DNA of 64,000 nt from Kitasatospora cineracea (GTDB taxonomy: Bacteria > Actinomycetota > Actinomycetes > Streptomycetales > Streptomycetaceae). Within the stretch, counting starts at the first letter, position 1, and each line of letters begins with the position of its first letter. Positions 1 through 9,678 of this stretch are shown here, piece after piece. The notes beneath the pieces were generated by a model, which was given only the letters and a program-made list of their open reading frames with translations, made no database searches and was not told where the DNA came from. The position numbers were made by a program, and so were the translations under genes. The DNA lies in the NCBI RefSeq assembly GCF_003751605.1, contig NZ_RJVJ01000002.1, positions 558,001 through 622,000 of the forward strand. The letters run 5' to 3'.

Positions 1-1
1 G

Positions 2-526
2 TACCCGGACGACAGCCCGCGCTACGCCGCCGCGATCGGCGACACCGGCCTGGCCCCGGGGCAGTTCGTGATCGACGCGGGCTGCGGCACCGGCCGGGCG
101 CTGCCGCTGCTGCGGGCCGCCGTCGGCCCGGCCGGCACCGTGCTGGGCGTCGACCTGACGCCCGAGATGCTCGAACAGGCCACCGCCCACCGGGACGCGG
201 CCGCGCTGCTGCTGGCCGACTGCACCCGGCTGCCGCTGCCCGACGCGGTCGCCGACCTGGTGTTCGGCGCGGGCCTGGTCTCGCACCTGCCCGGCCCGGC
301 CGCCGGACTGCGCGAACTCGCCCGGGTCACCCGCCCCGGCGGCCGGCTCGCGCTCTTCCACCCGCTCGGCCGGGCCGCGCTCGCCGCCCGCAAGGGCCGC
401 CCGCTCACCCCCGACGACCTGCGCGCCCGCGAGCACCTCTTCCCGCTGCTGGCCGCCAGCGGCTGGGCCCCGCTCTCCTACACCGACGAACCGGACCGCT
501 ACCTGGTGCTCGCCGAACGCACCTGA
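2..526 (+). CDS. class I SAM-dependent methyltransferase, 5' end outside window
   Basis: The visible 174 residues are the core of a Rossmann-fold methyltransferase of the Methyltransf_11/25 type. Motif I reads VIDAGCGTG, followed by the acidic loop VDLTPEMLEQA and a LARVTRPGGRLALF strand typical of the post-motif region. The frame is already open at base 2 with plausible sequence (YPDDSPRY...), so the real start lies upstream of the window; the first in-window ATG at 68 falls inside motif I and cannot be the start. The substrate cannot be read from the sequence. The gene ends 46 bp before a convergent two-component regulator gene. Confidence 0.85.
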   Translation, partial: YPDDSPRYAAAIGDTGLAPGQFVIDAGCGTGRALPLLRAAVGPAGTVLGVDLTPEMLEQATAHRDAAALLLADCTRLPLPDAVADLVFGAGLVSHLPGPAAGLRELARVTRPGGRLALFHPLGRAALAARKGRPLTPDDLRAREHLFPLLAASGWAPLSYTDEPDRYLVLAERT

Positions 527-572
527 ACCCGGTCACCGCCCCGGCCACCCGGCCGCCCCGGCCGCCCCCGGC

Positions 573-1277
573 TCAGTCGCCGCTCCACCGGTAGCCCAGC
601 TCGGGGCGGCCGACCTGGCCGTAGCGCGGCTCGCGGGTGGCGTGGCCGGTGCCGACCAGGTGCTCCAGGTAGCGGCGGGCGGTGATCCGGGAGACCCCGG
701 TGGCCTCGCCGGCGGCGCCCGCCGAGAGGCCGCCGGGGGCGGCGCGCAGCGCGGCGGCCAGGGTGTCGAGGGTGTCGGCGGACAGGCCCTTGGGGAGGCT
801 GCTGCGGTCGCTGCCGCGCAGCAGGGCGAGCGCCCGGTCCACCTCGTCCTGCCCGAGCGCCTGCCCGGGGCGGTCCAGGTTGGCCCGGTAGCGGGCGTAC
901 TGGCGCAGCCGGTCGCCGAGCGCGGCGGCGCCGAACGGCTTGAGCAGGTACTGGACGACGCCCGCGCTGACGGCCTGCCGGACCATGGCGAGGTCGCGGG
1001 CGGAGGTGACGGCGATGACGTCGGCGCCGTGCCCGGCGGCCCGCAGCGCGGCGCACAGGTGCAGGCCGTGGCCGTCGGGCAGGTAGAGGTCGAGCAGCAC
1101 CAGGTCGACGGGGGCGCCCGCGGTGCGGGTGCGTTCGAGGGCGCGGACCGCCTCGGCCCGGGAGTGGGCGACGGCGGCGACGGCGAAGCCGGGGGTGCGG
1201 GCGACGTAGCGGGCGTGCGCGTCGGCGGCGACCGGGTCGTCCTCGACCACCAGGACGCGGATCGGCTCTCCGGTCAC
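573..1277 (-). CDS. response regulator, CitB/DcuR type
   Basis: This 234-residue cytoplasmic protein has an N-terminal receiver domain (about 5-122) and a C-terminal DNA-binding domain. The phosphoacceptor is Asp63 in LLDLYLPDG; Thr91/Ser92 and Lys113 (YLLKPFG) complete the switch residues. The C-terminal half holds a helix-turn-helix around SRITARRYLEHL, the layout of the CitB/DcuR/MalR branch that controls C4-dicarboxylate or citrate use. The GTG start overlaps the stop of the upstream kinase gene by 4 bp (GTGA), so the pair is translationally coupled. The divergent neighbour is a dicarboxylate symporter gene, the likely target. Confidence 0.9.
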   Translation of the reverse strand: MTGEPIRVLVVEDDPVAADAHARYVARTPGFAVAAVAHSRAEAVRALERTRTAGAPVDLVLLDLYLPDGHGLHLCAALRAAGHGADVIAVTSARDLAMVRQAVSAGVVQYLLKPFGAAALGDRLRQYARYRANLDRPGQALGQDEVDRALALLRGSDRSSLPKGLSADTLDTLAAALRAAPGGLSAGAAGEATGVSRITARRYLEHLVGTGHATREPRYGQVGRPELGYRWSGD

Positions 1278-2929
1278 CGGGCGCCCACCTCCGCGCGCTG
1301 CAGCGGCAGCCGGACGGTGAGCACCGCGCCGCCGGACCGGCCGTCGTGCTCTCCGCCGCTGCCGCCACCGTCGCCGCCGAGCCGGACGTCACCGCCGTTG
1401 CGGCGGGCGGTCTGGGCGACCAGGGCGAGGCCGAGGCCGCGGCCGTGCTGCTTGGTGGTCCAGCCGCGCCGGAAGACGTCCTCGGCGGCGGCCGGGTCGA
1501 CGCCGGGGCCGGTGTCGGCGACCCGCAGCAGCAGGTGACCGTCGTCGGTGCGGGCCGTGACGTGGACCTCGGGGGCGGCGTGGGCGGCGTTCTCGATGGC
1601 GGCGTCCATGGCGTTGTCGATCAGGTTGCCGAGCAGGGTGACCAGGTCGCGCGGGGTGAGCCGGTCGGGCAGCACGCCGTCGTCGATCCGGCTGTCCGCG
1701 GTGAGGTGGAGGTCGACGCCGCGTTCGGCGGCCTGGGCGGCCTTGCCGAGCAGCAGGGCGGCGAGCACGGGTTCGCCGACGGCGCCGACCACCTGGTCGG
1801 TGAGCCGCTGGGCGAGGGCGAGTTCGGCGGTGGCGAACTCCACCGCCTCCCGGTGGCGGCCGAGTTCGATCAGCGAGACCACCGCGTGCAGCCGGTTGGC
1901 GGCCTCGTGGGCCTGCGCGTCGAGGGCCGCGGCGATGCCCTTGACGTTGTCCAACTCGCCGGTGAGGCCCTGGAGTTCGGTGTGGTCGCGGAGGGTGACC
2001 ACGGTGCCGAGGCCGGGCCCGACCGGGGAGGTGTTGAGCAGCACGACGTGCTCGGCGGTCAGGTGCACCTCGTCCCGGACGGGTGCGGCGCTCTCCAGCG
2101 CGCGGGTGAGCGACTCCGGCAGGCCGAGCTGACGCACCGTCAGGCCGTCGACCTCGCCGGCCGGTTGGAGGAGCCGGCGGGCGGCGTCGTTGCACAGCAG
2201 CACCCGGTGCTCGCGGTCGAGCAGCAGCAGGCCCTCGCGGACCGAGTGCAGCGTCGCCTGGTGGTAGTCGTACAGGTGGGCGAGCTGTTCGGCGTCCATG
2301 CCGTGGGTGTGCCGGCGCAGCCGGGCGGCGAGCAGGTAGCTGGCGGCGGCGCCGAGGGCGAGGGCGCTGCCGGCCACGCCGATCAGGGCGAGCAGCGGGG
2401 TGCGCAGCCGGGCGGTGATGTTGTCGACGGTGATGCCGGCGCTGACCAGGGCGACCACCCGGTGCTGCCCGTCCAGGACGGGGGTGACCACCCGGACGGA
2501 CGGGCCGAGGGTGCCGGTGTACGTCTCGTGCTGGGTGCGGCCGGCCCGGGCCTGGTCGGTGTGGCCGAGGAAGGGGCGGCCGATCCGGGCCGGGTCGGGG
2601 TGGGTCCAGCGGGTGCCGTCGGGGTCCATCACGGTGATGAAGTCGACGCCGGTGTCGGCCCGGACCTGCTCGGCGTACGGCTGCAGGACGGTGCTGTGGT
2701 CGGGCCGGGCGGCGGCCTCCCGGACGGTGGGGGTGTCGGCGACGGCGAGGGCGACGGCGGTGGCCTGCCGGAGCGCGGCGTCCTCGGCGCGCTGGGCGGT
2801 GAACAGGTAGGCCAGGACGGCGCCGCCCGCGACCACGGCCGCGACGATCACGACCTGCACGGCGAGCAGCCGGCCGGCCAGGCTGCGCCGGCGGCGGGGT
2901 GGCGGCGGCGGGCTGCTGGTCGGGTGCAT
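1274..2929 (-). CDS. sensor histidine kinase, CitA/DcuS family
   Basis: A 551-residue membrane kinase. A first membrane helix (about 21-44) is followed by an extracytoplasmic PAS/Cache-like sensor region, a second helix near 178-200, a cytoplasmic PAS domain and a SpoOB-like phosphoacceptor region (AQAHEAANRLHAV). The HATPase domain carries an N box (NLIDNAMDAA), a DTGPGV motif and GRGLGLALV. This order is that of CitA/DcuS kinases, which sense citrate, succinate, fumarate or malate outside the cell. The ATG at 2929 is the only good start before the first membrane helix. The gene diverges from the DctA-type gene across a 217-bp spacer. Confidence 0.9.
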   Translation of the reverse strand: MHPTSSPPPPPRRRRSLAGRLLAVQVVIVAAVVAGGAVLAYLFTAQRAEDAALRQATAVALAVADTPTVREAAARPDHSTVLQPYAEQVRADTGVDFITVMDPDGTRWTHPDPARIGRPFLGHTDQARAGRTQHETYTGTLGPSVRVVTPVLDGQHRVVALVSAGITVDNITARLRTPLLALIGVAGSALALGAAASYLLAARLRRHTHGMDAEQLAHLYDYHQATLHSVREGLLLLDREHRVLLCNDAARRLLQPAGEVDGLTVRQLGLPESLTRALESAAPVRDEVHLTAEHVVLLNTSPVGPGLGTVVTLRDHTELQGLTGELDNVKGIAAALDAQAHEAANRLHAVVSLIELGRHREAVEFATAELALAQRLTDQVVGAVGEPVLAALLLGKAAQAAERGVDLHLTADSRIDDGVLPDRLTPRDLVTLLGNLIDNAMDAAIENAAHAAPEVHVTARTDDGHLLLRVADTGPGVDPAAAEDVFRRGWTTKQHGRGLGLALVAQTARRNGGDVRLGGDGGGSGGEHDGRSGGAVLTVRLPLQRAEVGAR

Positions 2930-3146
2930 GCCGACCAGTGTGCACTCCGGGGGGCGGTGCGCCGAAGGCCGGGGAGCGGCGCGGGCCGGCGGGCCCGGCC
3001 GGTCCGCCGTCGCGGCGTGAACGCTATGAACGCAAGCGTGCCCCGGTCGCGGGCCGGGCCGATAGTCGTGCGCAGCCCGCCACCCACGGGCCCGGCGCCC
3101 TTCCCCCGGGGGTGCCCACCGAGCCTACGGCGAAGGAGCCGCACGC

Positions 3147-4538
3147 ATGCAGCCGACCCAGCACGAGACGCCGCCCCGGTCGGCCCGGGCCGACCGCACC
3201 CACTACCTGTACCTGGCGGTGATCGCCGCGGTGGTCGCGGGCGTGGTGGTCGGGTTGGCCGCGCCCGGGTTCGCGGTGGAGCTGAAGCCGGTGGGCACCG
3301 GGTTCGTCAACCTGATCAAGATGATGATCTCCCCGGTGATCTTCTGCACCATCGTGCTGGGCGTCGGCTCGGTGACCAGGGCGGCGAAAGTCGGCCGGGT
3401 CGGCGGCCTGGCGCTCGGCTACTTCCTGCTGACCTCGACGGTCGCGCTGGGCATCGGCCTGCTGGTGGGCAACCTGCTGGAGCCCGGCAGCGGGCTGCAC
3501 CTGACCGCGGCGCTGGCCAAGTCGGGCCACGCGCAGGCCGCGGCGGGCGCGGAGTCCACCACCGAGTTCCTGCTCGGGACGATCCCGACCACCCTGGTGT
3601 CGGCGCTGACCGCGGGCCAGGTGCTGCAGACCCTGCTGGTGGCGCTGCTGGTCGGCTTCGCGCTGCAGGCGATGGGCGGGGCCGGGGCGCCGGTGCTGCG
3701 CGGCGTGGAGCACCTGCAGAAGCTGGTGTTCAAGGTGATGTCGATGATCATGTGGGTGGCGCCGGTCGGCGCGTTCGGCGCGATGGCGGCGGTGGTCGGG
3801 GCGACCGGCACGGCCGCGCTGAAGAGCCTCGCGGTGATCATGATCGGCTTCTACGTCACCTGCGTGCTGTTCGTGGTCGTGGTGCTGGGCCTGCTGCTGC
3901 GGCTGGCCGCCGGGGTGAACGTGTTCGCCCTGTTGCGCTACCTCGGCCGGGAGTTCCTGCTGATCCTGTCCACCTCCTCCTCGGAGAGCGCGCTGCCCCG
4001 GCTGATCGCCAAGATGGAGCACCTCGGGGTGAGCCGCCCGGTGGTCGGCATCACGGTGCCCACCGGCTACAGCTTCAACCTGGACGGCACCGCGATCTAC
4101 CTCACCATGGCGTCGATCTTCGTCTCCGAGGCGATGGACAAGCCGATGTCGCTGGGCGAGCAGCTCTCGCTGCTGCTGTTCATGGTGCTCGCCTCCAAGG
4201 GCGCGGCGGGCGTGACCGGCGCGGGCCTGGCCACCCTGGCCGGCGGCCTGCAGTCGCACAAGCCGGCCCTGGTCGACGGCGTCGGCCTGATCGTCGGCAT
4301 CGACCGCTTCATGTCCGAGGCCCGCGCGCTCACCAACTTCGCGGGCAACGCGGTCGCCACCGTCCTGATCGGCCACTGGACGGGCGAACTCGACCGCACC
4401 CGGCTGACCGCCGTCCTCTCCGGCGCGCTCCCCTACGACGAGAGCGCCACCGCCGAGCCCGGCGCCGCCGACCTGCCCGCCCAGCCCGGCGCCCCGGCCG
4501 CGGAGCAGCCCGCCGGGACCGCCGGGACCGCCGAGTAG
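3147..4538 (+). CDS. dctA: C4-dicarboxylate/proton (Na+) symporter, DctA/SDF family
   Basis: A 463-residue inner-membrane symporter of the dicarboxylate/amino acid:cation symporter family, normal in length. It has the serine-rich hairpin (STSSSESALPRL), the conserved GYSFNLDGTAIYLTMASIF helix and the second hairpin around SKGAAGVTG, which form the substrate and cation sites. The last ~40 residues are a low-complexity Ala/Pro/Glu tail. It sits divergent from a CitA/DcuS-type sensor and regulator pair, so uptake of succinate, fumarate or malate under that pair's control is inferred. Glutamate transporters of the same fold are an alternative, but the neighbours favour dicarboxylates. Confidence 0.88.
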   Translation: MQPTQHETPPRSARADRTHYLYLAVIAAVVAGVVVGLAAPGFAVELKPVGTGFVNLIKMMISPVIFCTIVLGVGSVTRAAKVGRVGGLALGYFLLTSTVALGIGLLVGNLLEPGSGLHLTAALAKSGHAQAAAGAESTTEFLLGTIPTTLVSALTAGQVLQTLLVALLVGFALQAMGGAGAPVLRGVEHLQKLVFKVMSMIMWVAPVGAFGAMAAVVGATGTAALKSLAVIMIGFYVTCVLFVVVVLGLLLRLAAGVNVFALLRYLGREFLLILSTSSSESALPRLIAKMEHLGVSRPVVGITVPTGYSFNLDGTAIYLTMASIFVSEAMDKPMSLGEQLSLLLFMVLASKGAAGVTGAGLATLAGGLQSHKPALVDGVGLIVGIDRFMSEARALTNFAGNAVATVLIGHWTGELDRTRLTAVLSGALPYDESATAEPGAADLPAQPGAPAAEQPAGTAGTAE

Positions 4539-4572
4539 CCTGCCGGGCCCGCCGAGTGGCCCGCCGGGCCCG

Positions 4573-4998
4573 TCACCGGTTCCTGAGCCACTCGAAGTAC
4601 GGCGGGCCGAACGGCCAGCGCGGCATCGGCTCGCAGTCCGGCTCCACCCCCGCCGGGACGTCCGCCAGGCCGCCCATGCCGTACGCGTACAGCGCGCCGA
4701 GCCCGTACCCGACCAGCAGCAGCACCGGCCACAGCCACCAGGCGCTGCCGGTCCGGCGGGCCAGCGGGGCGGCGAGCAGCAGCATCAGGGCCACGCAGAT
4801 GCCCGCCAGCACCGTCTTGGTGAGCAGCCGGCCCGGCAGCGCCTCGTGGTCCTGCACCAGGCACCAGTGCCAGGCGTCGTCCGAGGCGCCGCTCCCGCGG
4901 AGCGCCGCCCAGATGCCGGCGCACACCGCCAGCGGCACCCAGGCGCAGCCGTTCGCCGGGGTGCGCCAACCCCGCCAGGACCCTATCCCCGTGCCCAT
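4573..4998 (-). CDS. hypothetical membrane protein
   Basis: A 141-residue protein with no recognised domain. It has three likely membrane segments (around CAWVPLAVCAGIWAAL, LAGICVALMLLLAAPLA and WWLWPVLLLVGYGLGALYAY) and a Pro/Trp-rich C-terminus. The ATG at 4998 is preceded by GGAGGT at suitable spacing and is chosen over a GTG at 5034 that lacks a ribosome binding site. It converges on the dctA-like gene with only 34 bp between stops. Confidence 0.6.
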   Translation of the reverse strand: MGTGIGSWRGWRTPANGCAWVPLAVCAGIWAALRGSGASDDAWHWCLVQDHEALPGRLLTKTVLAGICVALMLLLAAPLARRTGSAWWLWPVLLLVGYGLGALYAYGMGGLADVPAGVEPDCEPMPRWPFGPPYFEWLRNR

Positions 4999-5110
4999 CG
5001 GACCTCCGCTCGTGTGGTGATCAACAACCTTCACGCGGGCGGGGGTTCGGCGGTTCCGGGAGCGGTTCCTGGAGCGGGTGCGGTTCCGGGTGCCGGCGGG
5101 GGCGGGCCGG

Positions 5111-6075
5111 TCAGGCGGGTTCGGGGGTGGTGCCGGAGAGGGCCCAGGCGAGGCCGGTGGCGGGGTCCTCCAGGGCGAGGTGGAGGTGGCGGAGGTCGTC
5201 GGCGGGTTCGGTCCAGGCGAGGCAGTGCAGCCGGGCGACCAGGGCTTCGGTGCGGGGGCGGGAGGGGGTGGCGGCGCCGTCCATCGCGGTGAGCAGCTGC
5301 CAGACGGCGAGCCGTCCCTGGGCGGTGCCGCGGTCGGGGCGGGCGGAGGCGAGGTGGACCAGGGCGGGGTAGAGGGCGGCGAACGGGAGCCGGCCGCCGG
5401 TGACCTCGGGGCCGCCGGCCAGTTGGGCGGCGGCGTCGGCGGCGCGGCCGCGGACGCAGACGGCGGTGGTCCAGTCGGCCAGTGCGGCGAGTGCGGCGGT
5501 GGCCGGGAGGCCGGTCAACCGGCTTCCGGGGTTGGGGAGTTCGAGGACGGCGAGCCCTTCGCGGGTGGGCGGGGCGAGGTGCAGGGCGCGCCGGGCGCCG
5601 CCGCCGGGCAGGTACTCGCGGACCCGGGTGTCGCGCTCCCAGCCGCCCTCCTCCAGGGCTGCAGCCGGTACGGCACCCCGGCCGGGTCGAGGTCGGCGCC
5701 GGGGTCCTCGCCGAGCAGGGCGCGGGTGTGGACGGCGAGCCGGCGGATCGGGGGCGGCAGCGGGAGGGCGTCCAGGACGGCCCGGGGGTGGCGGGTGGCG
5801 AGCACCTCCCAGAGCGGTCCGGCGTCGTGGTCGGCGGCGGTCGCGGGGGCGCCGGGCCCGCCGTCGGGGTCGAACAGCCGGGCGGCGAGGGCGGCGGGCG
5901 CGCCGTACGCGAGCAGGTGGCCGAGCGGGCCGGAGAGCGGGTCGCCGAGGGCCCTGGCGAGCCGGAAGCGTTCCAGCAGTTCGTCCCACCGGCCCTGTTC
6001 GGCGAGCCGCCGCCCGGAGGGGCCCCACCCGTAGCGCTCCGGCCGCCCGGCCCCCGGCCCGTTCTCCACGATCAT
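5111..6075 (-). pseudogene. hypothetical protein gene broken by one frameshift
   Basis: Two overlapping frames on the minus strand make one continuous protein of about 320 residues if a single base is restored near 5660. The N-terminal part (from ATG 6075, MIVENGPGAG...) runs in one frame to ...GVPYRLQ. The natural continuation (ALEEGGWERDTRVREYLPGG... to ...SGTTPEPA) is in the frame one base back. Both halves are Ala/Leu-rich helical sequence with similar codon bias, and neither is sensible alone. I recognise no family. Either the gene is decayed or one base was lost in sequencing. Confidence 0.6.
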
Positions 6076-6133
6076 CCGGTCAATGTACGACCGTACCGGC
6101 GCGTTCCCCTGACACCCCGTCAGTGGCGGAGTG

Positions 6134-6838
6134 TCACGGAAGGCCGGGCCCGGCCGACCGGTACGGCTGCGGGCCCATCAGCCCGTGCCGGTACGCGGCG
6201 GCCACCGCCTGCGAGCGGTCGCGCGCGCCGAGCTTGCCGAGGATCCGTTTGACGTGCGTCTTCACGGTGGACTCGGCGAGGTGCAGGAGCGCGGCGATCT
6301 CCTCGTTGGGGTGCCCGTCGGCGGCCAGCCGCAGCACCTCCCGCTCGCGGGCGGTGAGCGCCGCCAGCGGGCCGCCGGCGTCCGGCGGCGGCTGCGGGGC
6401 GGGGGCGGCCAGCAGGTGGCCGAGCAGGTCCCGGGTGACGGCCGGGTCGAGGACGGCCTCGCCCGCGGCCACGGCGTGCACCGCGTCGATCAGCCGCTCC
6501 GGCGAGGCCCGCTTGAGCAGGAACCCGGCCGCCCCGGCCCGCAGCGCGCCCCACACGTACTCGTCGTGCCGGAAGGTGGTCAGCACCAGCACCCGCACGC
6601 CCGTCCCGGCCAGCCGCCGGGTCGCCTCGATGCCGTCGCAGCCGGGCATCCGGACGTCCATCAGGACCACGTCGGGCCGCAGGGCGCGGGCGAGTTCGAC
6701 GGCCCGCAGGCCGTCCTCGGCCCGGGCGACCACCTCGATCCGGTCGGCGGTCTCCAGCACCACGGCGAGCCCGGCGCGCAGCAGCGGGTCGTCGTCGGCG
6801 ATCAGCACCCGGACCGGACCGGCGGTCGGGGCGCTCAC
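6134..6838 (-). CDS. response regulator, NarL/LuxR type
   Basis: A 234-residue response regulator. The receiver has acidic residues IADDDP near the start, phosphoacceptor Asp61 in VVLMDVRMPG, and Lys109 in GFLLKR. A linker of about 20 Pro/Ala-rich residues leads to a LuxR/GerE helix-turn-helix (LTAREREVLRLAADG, NEEIAALLHLAESTVKTHV). The GTG start at 6838 overlaps the stop of the upstream kinase gene (GTGA). The open frame continues far upstream, but that sequence is antisense to the kinase and not part of this gene. Target genes are not evident; nothing downstream is co-directed and close. Confidence 0.9.
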   Translation of the reverse strand: MSAPTAGPVRVLIADDDPLLRAGLAVVLETADRIEVVARAEDGLRAVELARALRPDVVLMDVRMPGCDGIEATRRLAGTGVRVLVLTTFRHDEYVWGALRAGAAGFLLKRASPERLIDAVHAVAAGEAVLDPAVTRDLLGHLLAAPAPQPPPDAGGPLAALTAREREVLRLAADGHPNEEIAALLHLAESTVKTHVKRILGKLGARDRSQAVAAAYRHGLMGPQPYRSAGPGLP

Positions 6839-7989
6839 CGCTGCGGCCCGGCGGGGAGGGTGACCCGGACCAGGAAGCCGCCGTCCGGGCCCGGCCCGTG
6901 CTCGGCGGTGCCGTGCAGGCGGGCGGCGCGCTCGGCGATGCCGGTCAGGCCGCGGCCGGGGCGGTGGCCGGGCGGCGGGCCGGAGCCGTCGTCGGCGACC
7001 TCCACCACGGTGACGCCGTCCTGCCGCACCACCCGGACGGCGGCGTGCCCGGCGCCGGAGTGCCGCAGCGCGTTGGTCAGCGCCTCCTGGACCACCCGGT
7101 AGGCGCAGCGGTCCTGCTCGGCGGGCAGCGACGGGGTGTCGCGGTGCAGGTCGACGGCCAACCCGGCCCGGTCCATCCGCTCGGCCAGGTAGGGGAGTTG
7201 GTCGAGGCCCGGCTCGACGGCCGGTGCGCCGTCCGGGTGCTGGGGCGCGGCGCCGCGCAACAGGCCCAGCACCCGGTCGAGTTCGCCGAGCGCGTCGTTG
7301 CCGGTCCGCTCGACCTCCAGCAGCAGTTCGCGGCTGCGCCCGGGGGTGCGGTCGAGCAGCCGCCGGGCGGCGCCGGCCTGCACCAGCATCAGGTTCAGCG
7401 AGTGGCCGACCAGGTCGTGCACCTCGCGGGCGATCCTGGTCCGCTCCTCGGCGAGCAACTCGGCCCGGACCCGCCGCCGTTCGACCGCCTGCGCGGCCAG
7501 CCGGTGCGCGTCCGTCCAGCCGTACGTCCACACCGCCAGCCACAGCGCGAGGAGGCCCACCGGCATCACCACCTCGACGTCCTGCCCGGCGAAGTACCCC
7601 ACCACTCCCGCCACCACCAGCGGCGGCCCCCACCCGGCCCGGCCGCGGCCCCCGTACCGGCCCGCGGCGTACGCGCCCAGCAGGTTGGCGTACGGCGAGA
7701 CCGGGCTCGGCGAGACCAGCTGCGCCTCGACGATCAGCGCCAGCGTCGCCACCAGGTAGGCGGCCATCGGGGCGCGGCGGCGGAGGGCCACGGGGAGGGC
7801 CAGCAGGACGGTCAGGGCCAGCGCGACCGGCATCCGGTCGCCGATCCGGGCCGCCGCCCCCAGCCGTTCGACCAGCATCGCCACGCCCAGCACGACGGCG
7901 GGCGCGGCGTCCGCGACCGGGGCCGGGAGCCGGTCCAACCAGCGGGCGAGCACGGGGAGTCCGAGCCGGTCGGCGACGGTGAGCAGCAT
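6835..7989 (-). CDS. sensor histidine kinase, HisKA_3 (NarX/DesK-like) type
   Basis: A 384-residue membrane kinase of the type common in actinomycetes: about five hydrophobic helices in the first 165 residues and no large extracellular domain. A HisKA_3 dimerisation domain follows with the H-box REVHDLVGHSLNLM, then a HATPase domain (VVQEALTNALRHSGAG, VADDGSGPPPG, GRGLTGIAERA). It phosphorylates the overlapping response regulator gene product. The signal is unknown. The ATG at 7989 is used. Confidence 0.9.
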   Translation of the reverse strand: MLLTVADRLGLPVLARWLDRLPAPVADAAPAVVLGVAMLVERLGAAARIGDRMPVALALTVLLALPVALRRRAPMAAYLVATLALIVEAQLVSPSPVSPYANLLGAYAAGRYGGRGRAGWGPPLVVAGVVGYFAGQDVEVVMPVGLLALWLAVWTYGWTDAHRLAAQAVERRRVRAELLAEERTRIAREVHDLVGHSLNLMLVQAGAARRLLDRTPGRSRELLLEVERTGNDALGELDRVLGLLRGAAPQHPDGAPAVEPGLDQLPYLAERMDRAGLAVDLHRDTPSLPAEQDRCAYRVVQEALTNALRHSGAGHAAVRVVRQDGVTVVEVADDGSGPPPGHRPGRGLTGIAERAARLHGTAEHGPGPDGGFLVRVTLPAGPQR

Positions 7990-8191
7990 CGTGCGGTGTC
8001 CTCGGTGCTGGTGGGCGGGTACCGGGCCGAACCCCCGGCGGCCGGGCAGAACCTACCCGAACCGGCCCGTCCCCGACCCCGGCGTCCACCGGTCTCGGGG
8101 ACGGAGCAGGGTCGCTACCCCCGCTGGGGTACGCCGGCCGCCCCCGCCGGGGGGACGCCGCGGGCCGCGGCCGCTCCGTAGCGTCCCCGGC

Positions 8192-9099
8192 ATGACACCC
8201 CACCGCCCCTCCCCGGCCGAACCTGCCGCGCCGACCGAACCGCCCGCGCCCGCCGGACCGTTCGCCCCCTCCGAGATCCCCCCGCCGACCGAACTTCCCA
8301 CGCCTGCCGGACGATCCGCCCCCGCCGAACCTGCCGCGCCGACCGAACCGCCCGCGCCCGCCGGACCGTTCGCCCCCGCCGAGATACCCCCGCCGACCGA
8401 ACTTCCCACGCCTGCCGGACGATCCGCCCCCGCCGAACCTGCCACCCCTGCCGAACCGCCCACGCCCGCCGGACGGTCCGGCGTCCTGCACCGGGCCGGC
8501 CGGACCGCCGTCGCCGTCCTCGCGCTGCTGGTCGCCGCCGTCTCCGCCCGCTACTTCACCCTCGACCCCGACACCTTCCTCGTCGACCAGCGCACCGTCT
8601 ACCTCGCCCACCTCGCCCCGCTGCTGCTGCACATCGGCGGCGGCGTCACCGCGCTCGTCGTCGGCCTGCCCCAGTTCCTCCCAGGTCTGCGCGCCCGCCA
8701 CCCCGCCGTGCACCGCTGGACCGGCCGCCTCTACGTCCTGGCCGCCGCCGCGACCGGCCTCGGCGGCCTGCTGATCGCCCCGCACGGCCTCCACCCGCCC
8801 GTCGCCCCGCTCGGCTTCACCGTCCTCGCCCTGCTCACCCTCACCACCACCGCCCTCGGCCTGCACCACGCCCGCCACGGCCGCGTCCCCGCTCACCGCC
8901 GCTGGATGCTCCGCTCCTACGCCCTGATGTTCACCGCCGTCACCTTCCGCCTCTGGCTCCTCCTGCTCGCCCTCACCCCCTCTCCCCCGCCGCCGTCTAC
9001 GCCTCCGGCGCCTGGGCCTCCTGGCTCCTCGACCTGGCCGTCGCCGAACGCCTGCTGCGCCGCCACTCCCGAAAAGTTGAACGCGTTCAGTTTTCCTGA
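8192..9099 (+). pseudogene. DUF2306 membrane protein, frameshifted near its C-terminus
   Basis: From ATG 8192 the frame reads a Pro/Ala-rich N-terminus (about 95 residues made of a repeat), then a DUF2306-type four-helix membrane domain (FLVDQRTVYLAHLAPLLLHI, HRWTGRLYVLAAAATG, AHRRWMLRSYALMFTAVTFR). Close to 8985, in a C-rich run, the reading frame leaves the family. The expected ending (AVYASGAWASWLLDLAVAERLL... stopping at 9097-9099) is in the frame one base back. As given, the gene has lost its last helix and reads on into the next gene. A one-base deletion, real or from sequencing, explains it. Confidence 0.65.
8216..8485 (+). repeat. 108-bp in-frame tandem repeat (2.5 copies)
   Basis: Copies begin at 8216, 8324 and (partial) 8432. 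Each encodes about 36 residues rich in Pro, Ala, Glu and Thr (PAEPAAPTEPPAPAG, then EIPPPTELPTPAGRSA). The first two copies are almost identical. It forms the cytoplasmic or extracellular Pro-rich arm of the DUF2306 protein and can expand or contract without a frameshift. Confidence 0.85.
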
Positions 9100-9163
9100 C
9101 AGGGTGTTCCCGCACGGCCCGCTCCCCGACCGACCGGCGCGGGCCCGGAACGGGAGGTGCCCG

Positions 9164-9678
9164 GTGGCGGGCGGAGACAGGCGACGCGGGTGGGCGGCGG
9201 CCCTCGGCGGCCCGGCGGTGGCACTGGCCGCCCTGACGGCGTGCGCCGACCCCTTCCAGTACTACGAGGGCACGGGCGCCCACGACACCATGGCGGCCGA
9301 CCTCGCCGGCGGCTGGCAGCACGCCGCCGGCGCCGCCGTGCTGCTCCGCCAGGACGGCACGGCCCTGCTCACGGAGCTCGACGGGCAGGACTTCGACTTC
9401 GACGACGGCTGGCGCCTCTCCGGCACCGGCACCTGGCAGCTGACCGACCGCCAGGGCGGCCAGGTCGTCCGGCTCGCCCTGACCGCCCGGACCGGGGTCT
9501 AGCACCGCTCCCCCGCCCGGCCGCCGCCACCGCGTCCCCGGCCCCGCCCCCGGCGGCGTACGCGTGGTCCCTCCACGTCGGACGCGACCGGCAGGGCGGG
9601 GTCGGGCTGTTCTTCTTCACCGGGGACCCCGACGCCGGGGACACCTACGTGCTGACGCGCGCGGTGCCGGGGCCGTAG
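9164..9678 (+). pseudogene. secreted lipoprotein gene, copy 1 (nonsense plus frameshift)
   Basis: GTG 9164, preceded by GGGAGG, starts a lipoprotein with an n-region rich in Arg, a short hydrophobic core and the lipobox LTAC. The mature part continues (DPFQYYEGTG... VLLRQDGTALLTELDG... GTGTWQLTDRQGG), but a TAG at 9500-9502 stops it after 112 residues. A one-base deletion just downstream throws off the rest, which would read YAWSLHVGRDRQGGVGLFFF...VLTRAVPGP and end at 9678. The second copy at 13427-13771 has GAG at the TAG site and the missing base, so the ancestral protein can be rebuilt. Function unknown. Confidence 0.75.
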
